In this document: positions 10,835 through 23,100 of the stretch, piece after piece
How positions within the stretch are numbered: the stretch's first letter is position 1
Layout: every line of letters starts with the position of its first letter
Origin: Mangifera indica
Taxonomy: Eukaryota > Streptophyta > Magnoliopsida > Sapindales > Anacardiaceae
Direction: 5' to 3'
Length of the DNA stretch: 64,000 bases
Assembly: GCF_011075055.1 (NCBI RefSeq)
Contig: NC_058151.1
Coordinates: 9,008,251-9,072,250, forward strand
Notes under the pieces: model-generated
Seen by the model: the letters and a program-made list of their open reading frames with translations, nothing else
The model's database searches: none
Told to the model about the DNA's origin: nothing
Made by a program: the position numbers and the translations under genes

Positions 10835-11150
10835 ATAGATACAATTGTCATACTCAAGATGAATCATTGTTAACACCCCTTCTATAAGTATTACCCTTTA
10901 AAGGAAGATGTCACTAAATTGACCATTTTAAGCATGCATTTAATTCAAAACATGTAATAAACTCTTAAAGTACTTGAACAAAACATCTTTTATCAACTTT
11001 GCAAAATAACCAAAATACTTTTATTAAAAACATCTGTCGAAAGCGTACAAAAGTTCTTTAACCCATAAAACATAAATCAATAGTCATAATATGTAGTCAA
11101 ATACATAAGTTTAGCTTAAATAAAAGCATGATGGAGTAAAATTGATAAAA

Positions 11151-14100
11151 ACTTGACAATCTCTTGAACATAAAATTTTTCTAATTGATCTGTAAAAGTG
11201 GTGTCCTTAATAGGTAAAAAATGTGTCGACTTTGTAATCTATTTACTATTACCCATAGTGCATTGAAACCACTTTAAATCCTTGGGAGCCCAATAATCAA
11301 ATCCATGAAAATATGTTCTCATTTCCACTCTAGTACACTCAAAGTTGAAGTAACCTTAACGGTCTCTAGTGGTCGGCCTTAATCTATTAACATGTGAGAC
11401 ATTTAGCAACATACTCCCCCACATCTCTCTTTATGTCGGTCTATCATAAACTCCTCCTCAAATTATGGTACATCTTTATACCCCCAAGATGGACGGTGTA
11501 AAGATAACTATAAATCACTGTAAGAATTCTCTACCTTAACTTATTTATTGAAGGAACACAAACCCTGCCGCAAAACTTGAGAACACTATCTACCATCTAA
11601 AACTCTATTTCAAGATGATCTTGAACCCTCTAAATTTTCTGGTCTCAAAATTTTTTAATTGTTTAAAGGCATATGCTATCATTTGGCTTATTGCATTCAA
11701 ACTGCTTTTAATATACTATGAGATGCATCAGTGTACATATCATACTTGATCTCGTCCTTTAGTAAGGCTAACACTAAAGTAAAAGTTAATCTCTTTTTCA
11801 ACTCTTGGAAACTCTCTTTACAAGAATCTAACTACTGAAACTGAGTTTCTTTCTTAGTGAGAATTGTAACAGATCTTGCTAGCGTAAGGAACACCCTTCA
11901 ACAAATCTTCTGTAATACCCTATTAAACCCAAAAAACTACAAACCTCCTTGACTATCTTTGATCTCTACCAATCCAACACTACCTCAACCTTACTTAGGT
12001 CTGTTGATATACCCTCTGCTAAAACTACATGCCCCAAAAAAGCTACTCGATTAAGCCAAAATTCATACTTTGTGAACTTGACATATAAATGTTTTGTCCC
12101 TCAACCTCTGTAAGGTGAATCTAAAGTGTTGCACATGCTCTTTCTGACTCTTAGGGTACACTAGAATGTCATCTATGAAAACCACAATAAACTTACATAA
12201 GCAATCATGAAATACTCGAATCATCAAGCTCATAAACAATGTAAAGGCATTGGTTAGTTCAAATGACATTACTACAAACTCAAAACGGTTATACCTCATT
12301 CGAAAAGTTGTCATAGGTACATCCTATTTAGCTACCATTATCTGATGATAGTCTGACCTCAAATCGATCTTAAAGAGCGTCATTGATCCTCTCAACTCAT
12401 CAAACGAGTCATCAATTCTAGGAATAAGTCTTTGTTCTTCACTTTTATCTTGTTTAGCTCTTGGAAGTCTATACACTTTTTTATGGACCCATCTTTCCTT
12501 TTTACAAATAAGATAAGAGCTCTCTAAGGAGAGTGATTCAGTCTGATGAACCCACTCTCTAGTTAACTTTTGTAACTCGATTAGGGCCATTTTAGAGGAT
12601 GTCTTAGAAATAGGTGTGTGTCTAGTGCTAATTCAATATTGAACTTTATCTCTCATTTAGGAGCTAATCCTAGTAACTCATTCAAGAAAACATCTTAAAA
12701 TTCCCAAATGACTAATGTCTAATCAAGACTTGGGCATGTCTCTACTTTATTCACCACGTGAGTTATTAAACCTGTGCACCATTTACTTAACATTTTTCTT
12801 ACCTTTACAACGCTAATCAACATGCTCCTGATACCCTTCTCACCAAACTCAAATCGATCCTCATTCTCAAGGTTGAACTAGACTTTAATACGTTGATAAT
12901 TAGTCTTGGTTATACTTCTTCCTAAGAAATCTATCCCTAAATCATATCCAAGTCTTGCATCTCAAACACTATCGATCCACAAGAAGTTGTCTACCTTAAA
13001 TCTCTATAGTTTGTCCCATCATCTCTAACTCTTTGAGCCACCCTAACTAGTTGTACTCCTAACTTATTTACTAGACTTTTTCCCATAAAACAATACGTAG
13101 CACCGTGATAAATCAAAATTTAAATAGGAGTACCAAGATAAGAAATCTAACTAGTAACTGTTGTAGGGTTAGCCTCGATTGGCTCTTGGGTGATGGTTTA
13201 CAATCTGACAGTGGTTACCCCTACTAGTTGGTCGGCTTACACTAAAGCTCCTGGATAACATTTGGCCATGTGTCTTGGCTGGCAACACCTGTAGCAAATT
13301 GCTTGTCCGATTAAGCACTCCTCTATGTGATCCCTGCCACATCTCTAACAACTCAAGATCTCAGGCACTCTCTATTTCTTATTACTATTCTAACCTTTCT
13401 TGTTTCTATTACATTAGAATGGTCTCTCCTTTTTTCTTTTTTGAGGAGAACCCCTTCTAAATTAGGGCACTACTAATGCCCGACTATGACATTGTAGCCA
13501 ATATTGATGCTAAGACTAATTGAGTTAGGTTCTAGTCATACATCCTCTTCACAAACATATTAGACCTCAAAGCCCTACTTAAGGTCTCATTGTGTGTCCA
13601 GGGCAACTATGTACATGTCATGACATCTTGAGCTACGGTTGGATCGAGCCTATACACAAATTTCTTCATTCACCTAATCTTAATATTTTTTATTTCAGGG
13701 GCATATCTTACCAAGTTGTTAAATTTGTTGGAGTATTCATTCACTGAGTTTGTACCCTATGTTAATGTAAGAAACTCTTGAACTCGGATGCAAGTCACAT
13801 CTGCGCCTTTGTACTCATCCTCAAATCTCATCTTGAACTATCACTAGAACATCTTAGAGACCTTTGTTTTCTCTCTGACTAAGTTCCACCATGCTCTAGC
13901 ACTTGACTTGAAGAAATAGGAAGCATATTTGACTTTCTCCTGGTTTGTCATGTCAAATAGGGTCAATACACTCTCTACTGATTATAACCATGCCTCAGTT
14001 GCAATCGAGTCCTTAACACCATCAAATTTTTTAGGCTCGTGTGTGCTAGGTAAATTAAAGATAAGATGCAACTAAGTCTTAACTAGTATTACTATCGGTG

Positions 14101-14396
14101 CAAAAGTCACCTCTACTAAACGCTAAGTTTGTACCAACGATATCTGAGTCGACTCATTAACCTGAGCCTGAGCACCTTTCAATTCCCTGAATATATCTCT
14201 AAATATTTCTCTAACATCCTGACCATTTAAACTTGTCTAGGGAACTTAGGGTGATGTCTCATCACTCTAACTTCTCTATAGGTTGTCAGGCTAATTATTT
14301 CTGCTATTAGCTCTAGTTCTCCTCGTTGTTCCTAAAAACCCCATAACTATGAGTTTCCATAAAAAAAAAACTTAACAAGTATAATAAAACTTTACT
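11151..14396 (-). pseudogene. Ty3/gypsy polyprotein remnant, copy 1
   Basis: Read on the minus strand from right to left. A gag region (about 14340-13400) leads to a zinc knuckle near 13255-13310 reading CYRCCQPRHMAKCYP, in which the last Cys of CX2CX4HX4C is Tyr. A protease region follows. Reverse transcriptase spans 12590-12063: PRIDDSFDELRG...KIDLRSDYHQI, then RYNRFEFVVMSFELTNA and the FIDDIL active-site block. RNase H remnants lie near 11990-11600 and an integrase remnant at 11560-11151. Stops and frameshifts are frequent. The integrase end, polypurine tract and most of the following LTR are deleted. Compared with copy 2, about 115 bp including the primer-binding site are missing near 14395. 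Confidence 0.85.
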
Positions 14397-15345
14397 TATA
14401 ACACTCCCTCTAAAAGTATTGCCTCCAGAGAAAGATGTCATCAAATTAACCATTTGAGCATGCATTTAATTCAAACATGTAATAAACTTTAGAAGTAACT
14501 GAATAAAACATCTTTTATCAACTTTACAAAATAACTAAAATACCCTTATTAAAAATATTTGTCAAAAGCATACAAAAGATGTCTAACCCATAAAACATAA
14601 ATCAACAAAGTCATAATGTGTAGTCAAATACATAAGTAAAACTGAAATAAAACCATCAGGGTGTAAAACTGATAAAAATTGGAATGATAGAAATGTCTTT
14701 GTCGATTTATGCCTTCTAACCACCACTCATCCTGTAGTTCTCACAGTTGCTTGCACCTACGCATATGAAGATAAAGGAATGAGTGATAAGGCACTAAGTA
14801 AGTAGGAAATTCTATTATTAACTTTTACTGTATTTTCTAAAATGCCCTTAATCTCAACCCATATTATCTTTATCATTCGAAGCTGGATTAATCTTCCTAA
14901 AGTTGATTGTCAGTCTTATATGCAATCTCAATGTTTGAGTTGTACTTAAAGGACTATCTAGGTTTTATATCTTAAATCTTAAGTCAAACTGTGTCCTTTT
15001 TGGTCACTTTACTTAACTCAATGAAAGCATTTATATCTGAAAGTTGAACTAATATGTACGTTAGGTCAATTAGTCTAGATTGAATACAGGGATTTGACAC
15101 CTTAGTTGTGTGAGTTATCTTTTTGCTCTATTACTCCAAATTGTATCTCAACTGAGCTTTATTACTAATAAGTACCCTATTATGATTAAGGTGTTCTACT
15201 GTAGATATGTCTTACTACGGGCGGTATAAGGAATGTGTACTCACAGTGCCTCTTCGTAACAACCTATAATGTCTAAGATGTATGCAACTCGGGCCTTTAC
15301 TTAACTCGGGCCTTTACTTAACTCGGGCTCCTTTTAACTCATTTA
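14397..15345 (-). mobile_element. Truncated middle gypsy LTR
   Basis: Similar to 17932-18890 throughout (for example TCAAATTAACCATTTGAGCA near its left end). It breaks off near 15340, where sequence matching gypsy integrase/RNase H resumes. A 17-bp unit CGGGCCTTTACTTAACT is repeated at the broken end. About 1 kb of LTR is missing. Confidence 0.7.
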
Positions 15346-17931
15346 CTGGAGGAACACAAACCCTGCCCCAAAACTTGAGAACATCGTTTACCATCTGAAA
15401 CTTTGTTTCAAGATGATCTTTAAGCTTCTAAATTCTTTGTTTATGCCAATCATCTTGCACCTAAACTATTTTGATCTCATTCATTAACATAGATTTGATT
15501 AGGGCTGGACTCAAATTGAATGTTCGAGCTTGAGCTCAAGCTCAGTTCAAACGAGTCTGAAACGAGTCAACTTTATACAAGCTCGAGCTTGAGCTACTCG
15601 CCAAATTTTTTAATTAAAAATTTTGATATAAAACGATGTCGTTTTGATCAATGTGTATTAAAACAACATCGTTTTAATAACAAAATTGTTAAAAACTGGA
15701 GCTCAAAATGAGCCGAACTGAATTCAAACTGAGTTTGAGCTTGGCTTCCACGAGATCGACGAGTTTGAGCTTAAACTCGAGCTCTACTATATATAAACTG
15801 AGTCGAGCTCGAGCTCGACTCAGCTCGAATTCAGTATTGGATTTGATCTTTACTCTGGTAAGACCCTAATTACCAACTCAATTTACTCTCAATGTAGATC
15901 TAATTGAATCTTTCTCTAAATTGTCAACTGTGATAAAAACATCTTTCTACTGAAAGTCTATACACATTTTTACGGACCCATCTTTCTTTTTTATAAATAA
16001 AATAAGAGCTCTCTAGGGAGAGTGATTCGGTCTGATAAACTCTTTTTCTAGTTAACAAAGTTATTTTTTTAACTCTTGTAATTTTATTAGGGTCATTGTA
16101 TATGGTGTCGTAGAAATAGGTGTTCTGTCTAGTATCAGTTCAATATTAAACTCTATTTCTCGTTTAAGAGCTAATCCTAAAAACTCATTCGGGAAAACAT
16201 CTTAAAACTCTCAAATGATTAACGTCTAATCAATACTTGGGCATGTCTCTACTTTACTCACCATGTGAGCTATTAAACCTGTGTAATCTTTACTCAACAT
16301 TTTTCGTACCTTTATGACATTGATCAACATGCTCCTGATACGCCTCACATCGAACTCAAACTGATCCCCATTCTTAAGGTTGCACTGGACTTTATTAACC
16401 TAGATTGATTGTTGACTTAATAAAGTCTATCAGGTAACTTTATCCTAACTCTCAAAGCCACTTTAATTAGTTGTACTCTTAAACTTTCTATTAGACTCTT
16501 GCCTACAAAACAACACGTAACACCACAATGAATTAAAATGTAAATATGAGTATCAAGATAAGAAATCTAACCAGTAACTGTTGCAAGGTTGGCCTTGGTT
16601 GGCCCCAAGGTGATGATGTATAATCTAGCAATGGCTAACCGCACTAGTTGGTTAGTTTACACTAGAGCTCTAGGACAAGATTTGCTAATGTGTCCCAATC
16701 GGTGACACTTTTAACAAAATGCTTGTTCGGCCAGACATTCCTCTATGTGATGCCTAGCACACCTCTGACAAGTTAAGATCTTGGGCACTCTCTATTTCTT
16801 ATTACTATTCGAGCCTTTCTTGTTTCCGTTGCATTGGAATTGTCTCTCTCTTTTCCTTTTTTAAGAATGACCCTTTCTAAATTTAGGCATTGCTACTGCC
16901 CGACTGTGGTACTGTGGCTAGTATTGATATTAGGGTTGATTAAGTCAGGTTCTACTCATACATCTTATTCACAAACACATCAAACCTTAAAGCCCTACTC
17001 AAGGCCTCACTATATGTCTAAGGTGACTATGTATAGGTCATGACATATTGAGCTATGGTTGGATCAAGCCCATGCATAAACTTCTCCATTTACCCATTCT
17101 TAATATTTTCTATTTCAAGGGCATATCTTGCCAAGTTGTTGAATTTGTTAGAGTATTCATTCACTGACTCTATACCTTATGTTAGTGTAAGAAACATTTG
17201 AGCTCGGATGCAAGTCACATCTACCCTTTTGTACTCAACCTCAAATCTCCTCTTAAACTCTGACCAAGACATCTTAGAGACATTTTTCATCTCTTTAACT
17301 AAATTCCACCATGCTTTAGCACTTGACTTGAAGAAATAGGTGTTGTATCTGAATTTGTTCTAGTTTGTCATGTCAAATAGGGTCATTGCGCTTTCCACCC
17401 ACTTTAACCATGCCTCAACTAAAATTGGGTTTTTAACACCATCAAATTTCTACGGCTAGTGCATGTTATGTAAATTGAAAATAAGATATACCTGAGTCTT
17501 GACTAGTATTGCTATTTGTGCAAAATTCACCTCCACTGAGCCTTAAATTTGTACCAATGGTATTTGAGTCAACTCATTAACTTGAGCTAGAGCACTTCCC
17601 TACTTCCTGAATATATCTCTAAACATGTCTATGACATCTTAATCACTTAAACCTGTTTAGGAACTTGGGGTGTTGCCTTGTCACTTTGACTTATCTATAA
17701 GTTGTTAGTCTAGTTATTTCTAATGTTAGCTCTAGTTCTTCTTATTTTTCTTGAAAAACTCACAACTATTAGTTGATATAAAAAACTTAACAAGTATAAT
17801 AAAAATTTGCTTGTAATGATCCACTATAAGTACAGTCAACGTGGCATAAGGGGCTTACATTTCTAGTACATTTGACTACAAATACTTTTAAGACATCTTT
17901 TAGGAACAAAAATAATGTTCTGATACCAACT
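15346..17931 (-). pseudogene. Ty3/gypsy polyprotein remnant, copy 2, internally deleted
   Basis: The gag region (17760-16800) leads to a zinc knuckle near 16690-16735, C-stop-KCHRLGHISKSCP, which keeps the CX2CX4HX4C spacing but has a TAA at the second position. Protease and early reverse transcriptase follow to about 15955. There the sequence jumps directly to the end of RNase H (15850-15950): compared with the third gypsy copy (51.6-52.7 kb), about 1 kb of reverse transcriptase and RNase H is deleted. A hAT MITE (15500-15839) interrupts the remainder. The primer-binding-site complement GTTCTGATACCA is kept at 17917-17928. Confidence 0.8.
15500..15839. mobile_element. hAT-type MITE with paired internal palindromes
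   Basis: The left end starts TAGGGCTGGACTCAAATTG; the right end is decayed. The exact 8-bp sequence GATTTGAT flanks it at 15492-15499 and 15840-15847. The arms are rich in GAGCTC/CTCGAG-like words, and the middle has two 16-bp near-palindromes (15630-15645 AAAACGATGTCGTTTT and 15660-15675 AAAACAACATCGTTTT). A sibling lies at 62927-63259. Confidence 0.85.
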
Positions 17932-19878
17932 TATAATGTGCCCTCTAAAAATATTGTCCTCTAGAGGAAGATGTCATCAAATTGACCATTTTGAGCTTGC
18001 ATTTAATTGAAACATTTTATAAACTCTAAAAGTAACTGAATAAAACATTGTTTATTAACTTTGCAAAATGATCGAAATACCCTTATTAAAAACATGTTAA
18101 AAGCATACAAAAAATAGCTAACACATAAAACATAAATCAACAGAGTTATAATATGTAGTCAAATAAATAAGTAAAACTAAAATAAAACCGTCAAGGAGTA
18201 AAACTGATAAAAATTAGAATGGCAAAAATGTCCTTGTTGTTCTACATTCTCTAGCCACCACTCATCCTATAGTTCTCATAGTCGTATGTACCAACACACA
18301 TAAAAGTAAGGGAATGAATGATAAAATACTCAGTACACAAAAGATTTCACTATTAACTTTTATTTTATTCCCCAAAATATCTTTGATTTTGACTCATATT
18401 ATCTCTATCATCCGAAGTCGAATCAAACTCTCTAAGGTTGATGATAGGTTATGTATGTAATCTCTATGCCTGAACTATACTCGAGGAAATGTCTAGGTTA
18501 TATATCTGAACTCTCAGGTTAATCTAGTCCTCTTTTATCATTGGGGAAGTACTCCCCAAATTCCTACCTAACATGACCACACTTAACTTAGTGAAAGCAT
18601 CTATATATGAAAGTTGAACTAATTTGTATACTATGTTAATCGCTCTAGATTGAATACAGAGATTTGACATCTTAGTCGTGTGAGCTATCTCTTTGCTCTA
18701 CTACTTCAAACTATATCTCAATTAGGCTCTAGTGCTAACAAGTACCTTACTACGGGTATGGTGTCCTACTGTGGACGTGTCCTACTATAAGTAGTGTAGG
18801 AAATGTGTATTCATGGTGCCCTTTTGTAACAACCCTATAATGTCTAATATACATGCAACTTGAGCCTTTACTCAACTCAGGCTCATCTTAGCTTCCACTT
18901 ACAGTATATCTCATGCATTCTTAAAATCTCATTTCTTAGATAGTATAATGTCTAATTGCACCTTATAATGTCTAATTGCACCTACGTTAATTTTATCAAT
19001 TCAACATAATTTTTTTCACTCATGGTAGTGTCTCAATGCTTAATAATAATACTTCAACTACACTAGAATCGTAATTGTTGAATCAAACTTTAAAGCACAT
19101 AAAAAAATAACCCTATAGCACAAAGAATAATCTCATGGCAATATCAAAACATGTATCACAGCACTTCACTCTCAAATTATGCCCTTTCTCTAAGCATCCC
19201 ATAAAACATAATAATTACACATGTATTTATTTCTAAACCATAATGCATCTCATATTTTCATAATCTCCTTAATTTATCTCATCTTGATGCAAATTTTATA
19301 ATCTAACAACTCTTTCTCATCATAATCATTCACATGACTCAGTCAATTAATGATCAAAATAAGGAACTCAATAATCAATCAAAATTTCGAATGCTCAGAA
19401 GCCAAGAGTCCTACTTACCTTAAATTCGCAAGGCTCACAGCACACAAATAGGCTTCCTTCTCTCTAGATTTTTCTCCTTTTCATGTTGCCAGAATTGGGT
19501 CGTCAGACTGCCACGGGAAAGCTAGATGGTTAAACTCTTGCTTTCTCTCTTTTTTTGGGAGGTTTTGTGCCTTTAAGGATTACGAATAATAATCCCTAAA
19601 ATATAGCAATGTAATTTTTATAAAACTGAAACGAGTAACGCCACTCACAAGTGTGTACCACCTGTACACGGTTGTATGTCATCCAATTTTAATTTTGGGC
19701 GAAATTTATCTTATCTAGTTGGCATGGTTGTGACACACACGCATGATCTCTCTATACACAATCATGTGTCACCCAAAACTCAAACTTTGATTTTCAAATC
19801 ATAATAAATCATTTGTACATCAATTAAGCTCATGAGTAAAGGGTATTTTACCCTTGAGATGTACCTACGGGTATTACA
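17932..19878 (-). mobile_element. 5' LTR of the gypsy array, full length
   Basis: On the minus strand this begins TGTAATACCCGTAGGTAC and ends beside the primer-binding-site complement at 17917-17928. Short relatives occur at 10868 and 14397. More distant relatives of its upstream half occur at 48010-50072 and probably at 61772-64000. No open frame of note. Confidence 0.75.
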
Positions 19879-19883
19879 TTCAT

Positions 19884-20140
19884 ATTCTTGAGACATATGT
19901 TATATAGATATATTTTAATATACTTAATCATACAACTCTCATACTTAAGAGAAACTTTATTTTTGAGACACATGTTGGACATATAAATTTTAATAATATA
20001 AATCATATAACTATCATACTCAAAAGAAACAAAATTCTTGAGACATGTATTGTACATATAAATTTCAATAATATAATTCATACAATTGTTATACTTAAGA
20101 GAAACAATATTCTTAAGATACATGTTATACTATAACCACA
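19884..20140 (+). repeat. 75-bp tandem repeat, three units and a partial
   Basis: Units start at 19884, 19959, 20034 and 20109 (partial), each opening ATTCTTGAGACA-like and closing with TCATACTTAAGAGAAAC-like words. The same unit lies at 9360, and its continuation at 10835-10867. The array was therefore split by the hAT and gypsy insertions. It belongs to the host LTR element. A 91-residue minus frame here (19848-20123) only reflects the repeat. Confidence 0.85.
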
Positions 20141-23100
20141 TATATGTGCATATATGTGAAAATATAATTATATATTTACATCAAATTAAAACGCTCAATA
20201 ATTATATGTAATCATGATCAAGATAAAATTATCAACTCAATCATAAAGAACCTCTCATTAAATTAACAAATTACAATATCTCTCACTACCCTAAATATTA
20301 AAAAACCCTAAATGTCTAATATAGTTCATACAATTGTCATATTTAAGAGAAACAATATAATTATATATTTCAACATGATTGTATGGGCTTATGGTCTTCG
20401 TCATTTGGTTAGGGGATTTAACCTTATCAACTCTATATTTATATACTTTGTTATAATCATCCTCTTCTATATGAGATTCTTGAGTGCATAATATTTTACT
20501 TCTTTATATATTGATCTACTTGTGGTATTATTGTTCTTAGTAAAGAACACTGATGCACTACTATTATAGTTGATCATAAGTTTTATGAAAATTAAACAAG
20601 TAGCTAAGAATGTAATCCTTCAACCATACAACTTAAGACATATAATAAGTAATAATTTTCATATACATGGTTGACAGAACTGTTGACAACTACTTAAAAT
20701 TTTGTCCAAAATATGGCTCTTTCAATGAGTATAATAACATATCTAGAAATAGATTTCATTACGTATTAACAACAATCATTATCTTTTATCTTTTGCTAAT
20801 ATCTTCTTACCTCTATAATTATAACCCAGTAATCAAAATCTAGATTTGTGAATCTAGATTTGTGAGATATCAACTAAGAGGCCTCAAATGCAAAAGAAAT
20901 ATCAAGTTTCATGTATATTTATTCATTTATCTAGCTTTCAATAGTTTCATCACAAGGGACAATTCACATATATTCCTTTTTAGTCTTATTCTTTAAACAA
21001 TCATTGATGCTAGTCTTATCTTTTTTTACATGGTAAATCATTTGTCTTGCTATTATGCATATTATGCCTCTTAAACATACGTTTCATGTATCCCATTTTG
21101 AGATAAATCAAAGAAGTCCACGATTCCTATAAGTGGATCTCAATAAATTATGTATCTTCAAAATCCTTCATATCAAGTTAGGAACAAGAATTAGTGTGGT
21201 TTCAACAACAAAATTGGTGCAAATGCAACCAACTTAGATACCCATATAATGAAGACACACGTACTCTCACTGATCTTCATATACCCTTACTAGTTTCATT
21301 TATTCTCTATGAAGTCATATGAAGTAAAAATTTCATTGTTTATAATACACTATTGTCAAGAAGTCTAGATAAACCATAAATAAACTTTTTTAATCTACAT
21401 TTAAAAGCTTTTTTCTTTATGCTTCAAACAAATCTCACTACACTAAATAGACTTTTTATTAAGACTTTCATTTGAAAAGACAATTTTGACAACCACCTGA
21501 TAGAGCTTTAATCAAAATAAAAAAACATGTCATCATGACCTTGAATAAGTCCTTGCTAGATATTAGAGAGAATGTCTTATCAATATACTCTCTTCGAGTG
21601 AACCCCTTTAAAAGTTATCTTGCATCATACCTTTTGTTCTCCCTTTCAAAATTCTTTTGAACTTGTGTACTCATTTGCAACTTACAGGTTTACCAATTTG
21701 TTCCATAGAATTCGATACTTCATTCAAGAGCAAAAATAATTTGAGCAAAACTTAATTACTATATACCCAATCTTCTAAGAAACATACTACAATTATAGAT
21801 GTATTATTACTTCTGAAAAGATCTATTAATGAGCACATGTTCTAAGATAGTAATCGACAATACACTAATCTTATAAACTCAAGTAACAAGAAACATACAA
21901 CTCAAATCTTATCCCAATTTCCTATCAAAACACTTCAAGTACAAATTAGGGTACCACATTTAGTAATAATGTAGTAATCATTATCGGTTTAATTTATCAC
22001 TTTAACACCTATACGACCAAAATGACTCTATCCTTGAACATTTAGGATTTGTTCAAAATTTGTTCACATCAAATACATCCCATGAATCATATACATGTTT
22101 TATAAAGTGTCTAATACCTGACATAAGAGAACTATGCATCCTAGGTGAAGGTACAAGCCTTTTGTAGTGTGGCTCCACATTTTTAGATAATTTTCTTGCA
22201 TACCACAAAAAACGAGTTCAAAATTATCGTGCTCATAAAAAAGCCTTATTGACATATTTGGTCCATGAATACCACCAAATAGCAATCTAGAAAAATTATC
22301 CTCCATTATATGAGGAGAAAATGTCTTAATGGAACATCACCTAAAATCATATCTACTCTTACCTTTTTATTCCAGAATAAAAAATAATTACATTATGAAG
22401 TTCCAAAATCCTAGAAATTTTAGCAAAAATCTCATCATGTCTTACTTCAACATCAACATTGTTCTTAACTCTTAATTTGGACTTTCAGTTACTTATCTAT
22501 CATCTATTGACCAACATCATATCTTTAGCCGTCATATTTTTAATTTGGAAAAGTCATCTCTTTTTCTGAAGTTATGTTACTCATTATTTAAGAAATGTCA
22601 GTATTGTCAGATATCATATCTGTTTAACTAACTCAAAAGACAAACTCTTTAATATTTGTGGTTTGTGGCAAACCATTATTGTGGTAGTTGACAATATAAA
22701 TATCTTCATGCCAAGCAATATTAGCTCATTGGACTTCTTCCACTCAAAATGGAAATCCATTTATATTCAAATGAACTTTCATCTTTATGCTTGGGTGATT
22801 CGTCTCTTGTAGGGCAAATTTATTTCCTTCTATGTAATGTATAATTAATATCATTCCTCTAAGTTTTAAAGTCAGAGTTAGTCAAAACTTTTATTATCTC
22901 ATCATTATTATTGATCATTAAGATAGAGTCTATCAAATAACATAATGCAATAGAGCAATATCATTGGTAATAAATAGCTTCAAAACTTTATAAACTATTT
23001 TCTATAAGGCTTTCTGACACATTATCATAAACTTCCCTGTGGGCAAAAAATATAACATTCAATTAAAGCCTCTAAACGTAAGGTTCCATTAATAAAGACA

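Larger units (their letters stand above)
10868..19878 (-). mobile_element. Gypsy array: LTR-internal-LTR-internal-LTR
   Basis: Three related LTR segments start at 10868, about 14397 and about 17932, with two degenerate gypsy internal regions between them, all on the minus strand. Only the right LTR is full length (about 1.95 kb, 17932-19878). The others keep only their first 280 and 950 bp. The outer ends are TG (10868) and CA (19878). The flanks ATCAT (10863-10867) and TTCAT (19879-19883) match at four of five bases and restore a continuous 75-bp repeat in the host element when the array is removed. The array therefore seems to have entered as one insertion and then rearranged. Confidence 0.75.

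Noticed and set aside
19884..20140. CRISPR-like array
   Set aside because: The repeats are direct 75-bp tandem units without unique spacers, in a plant retroelement.
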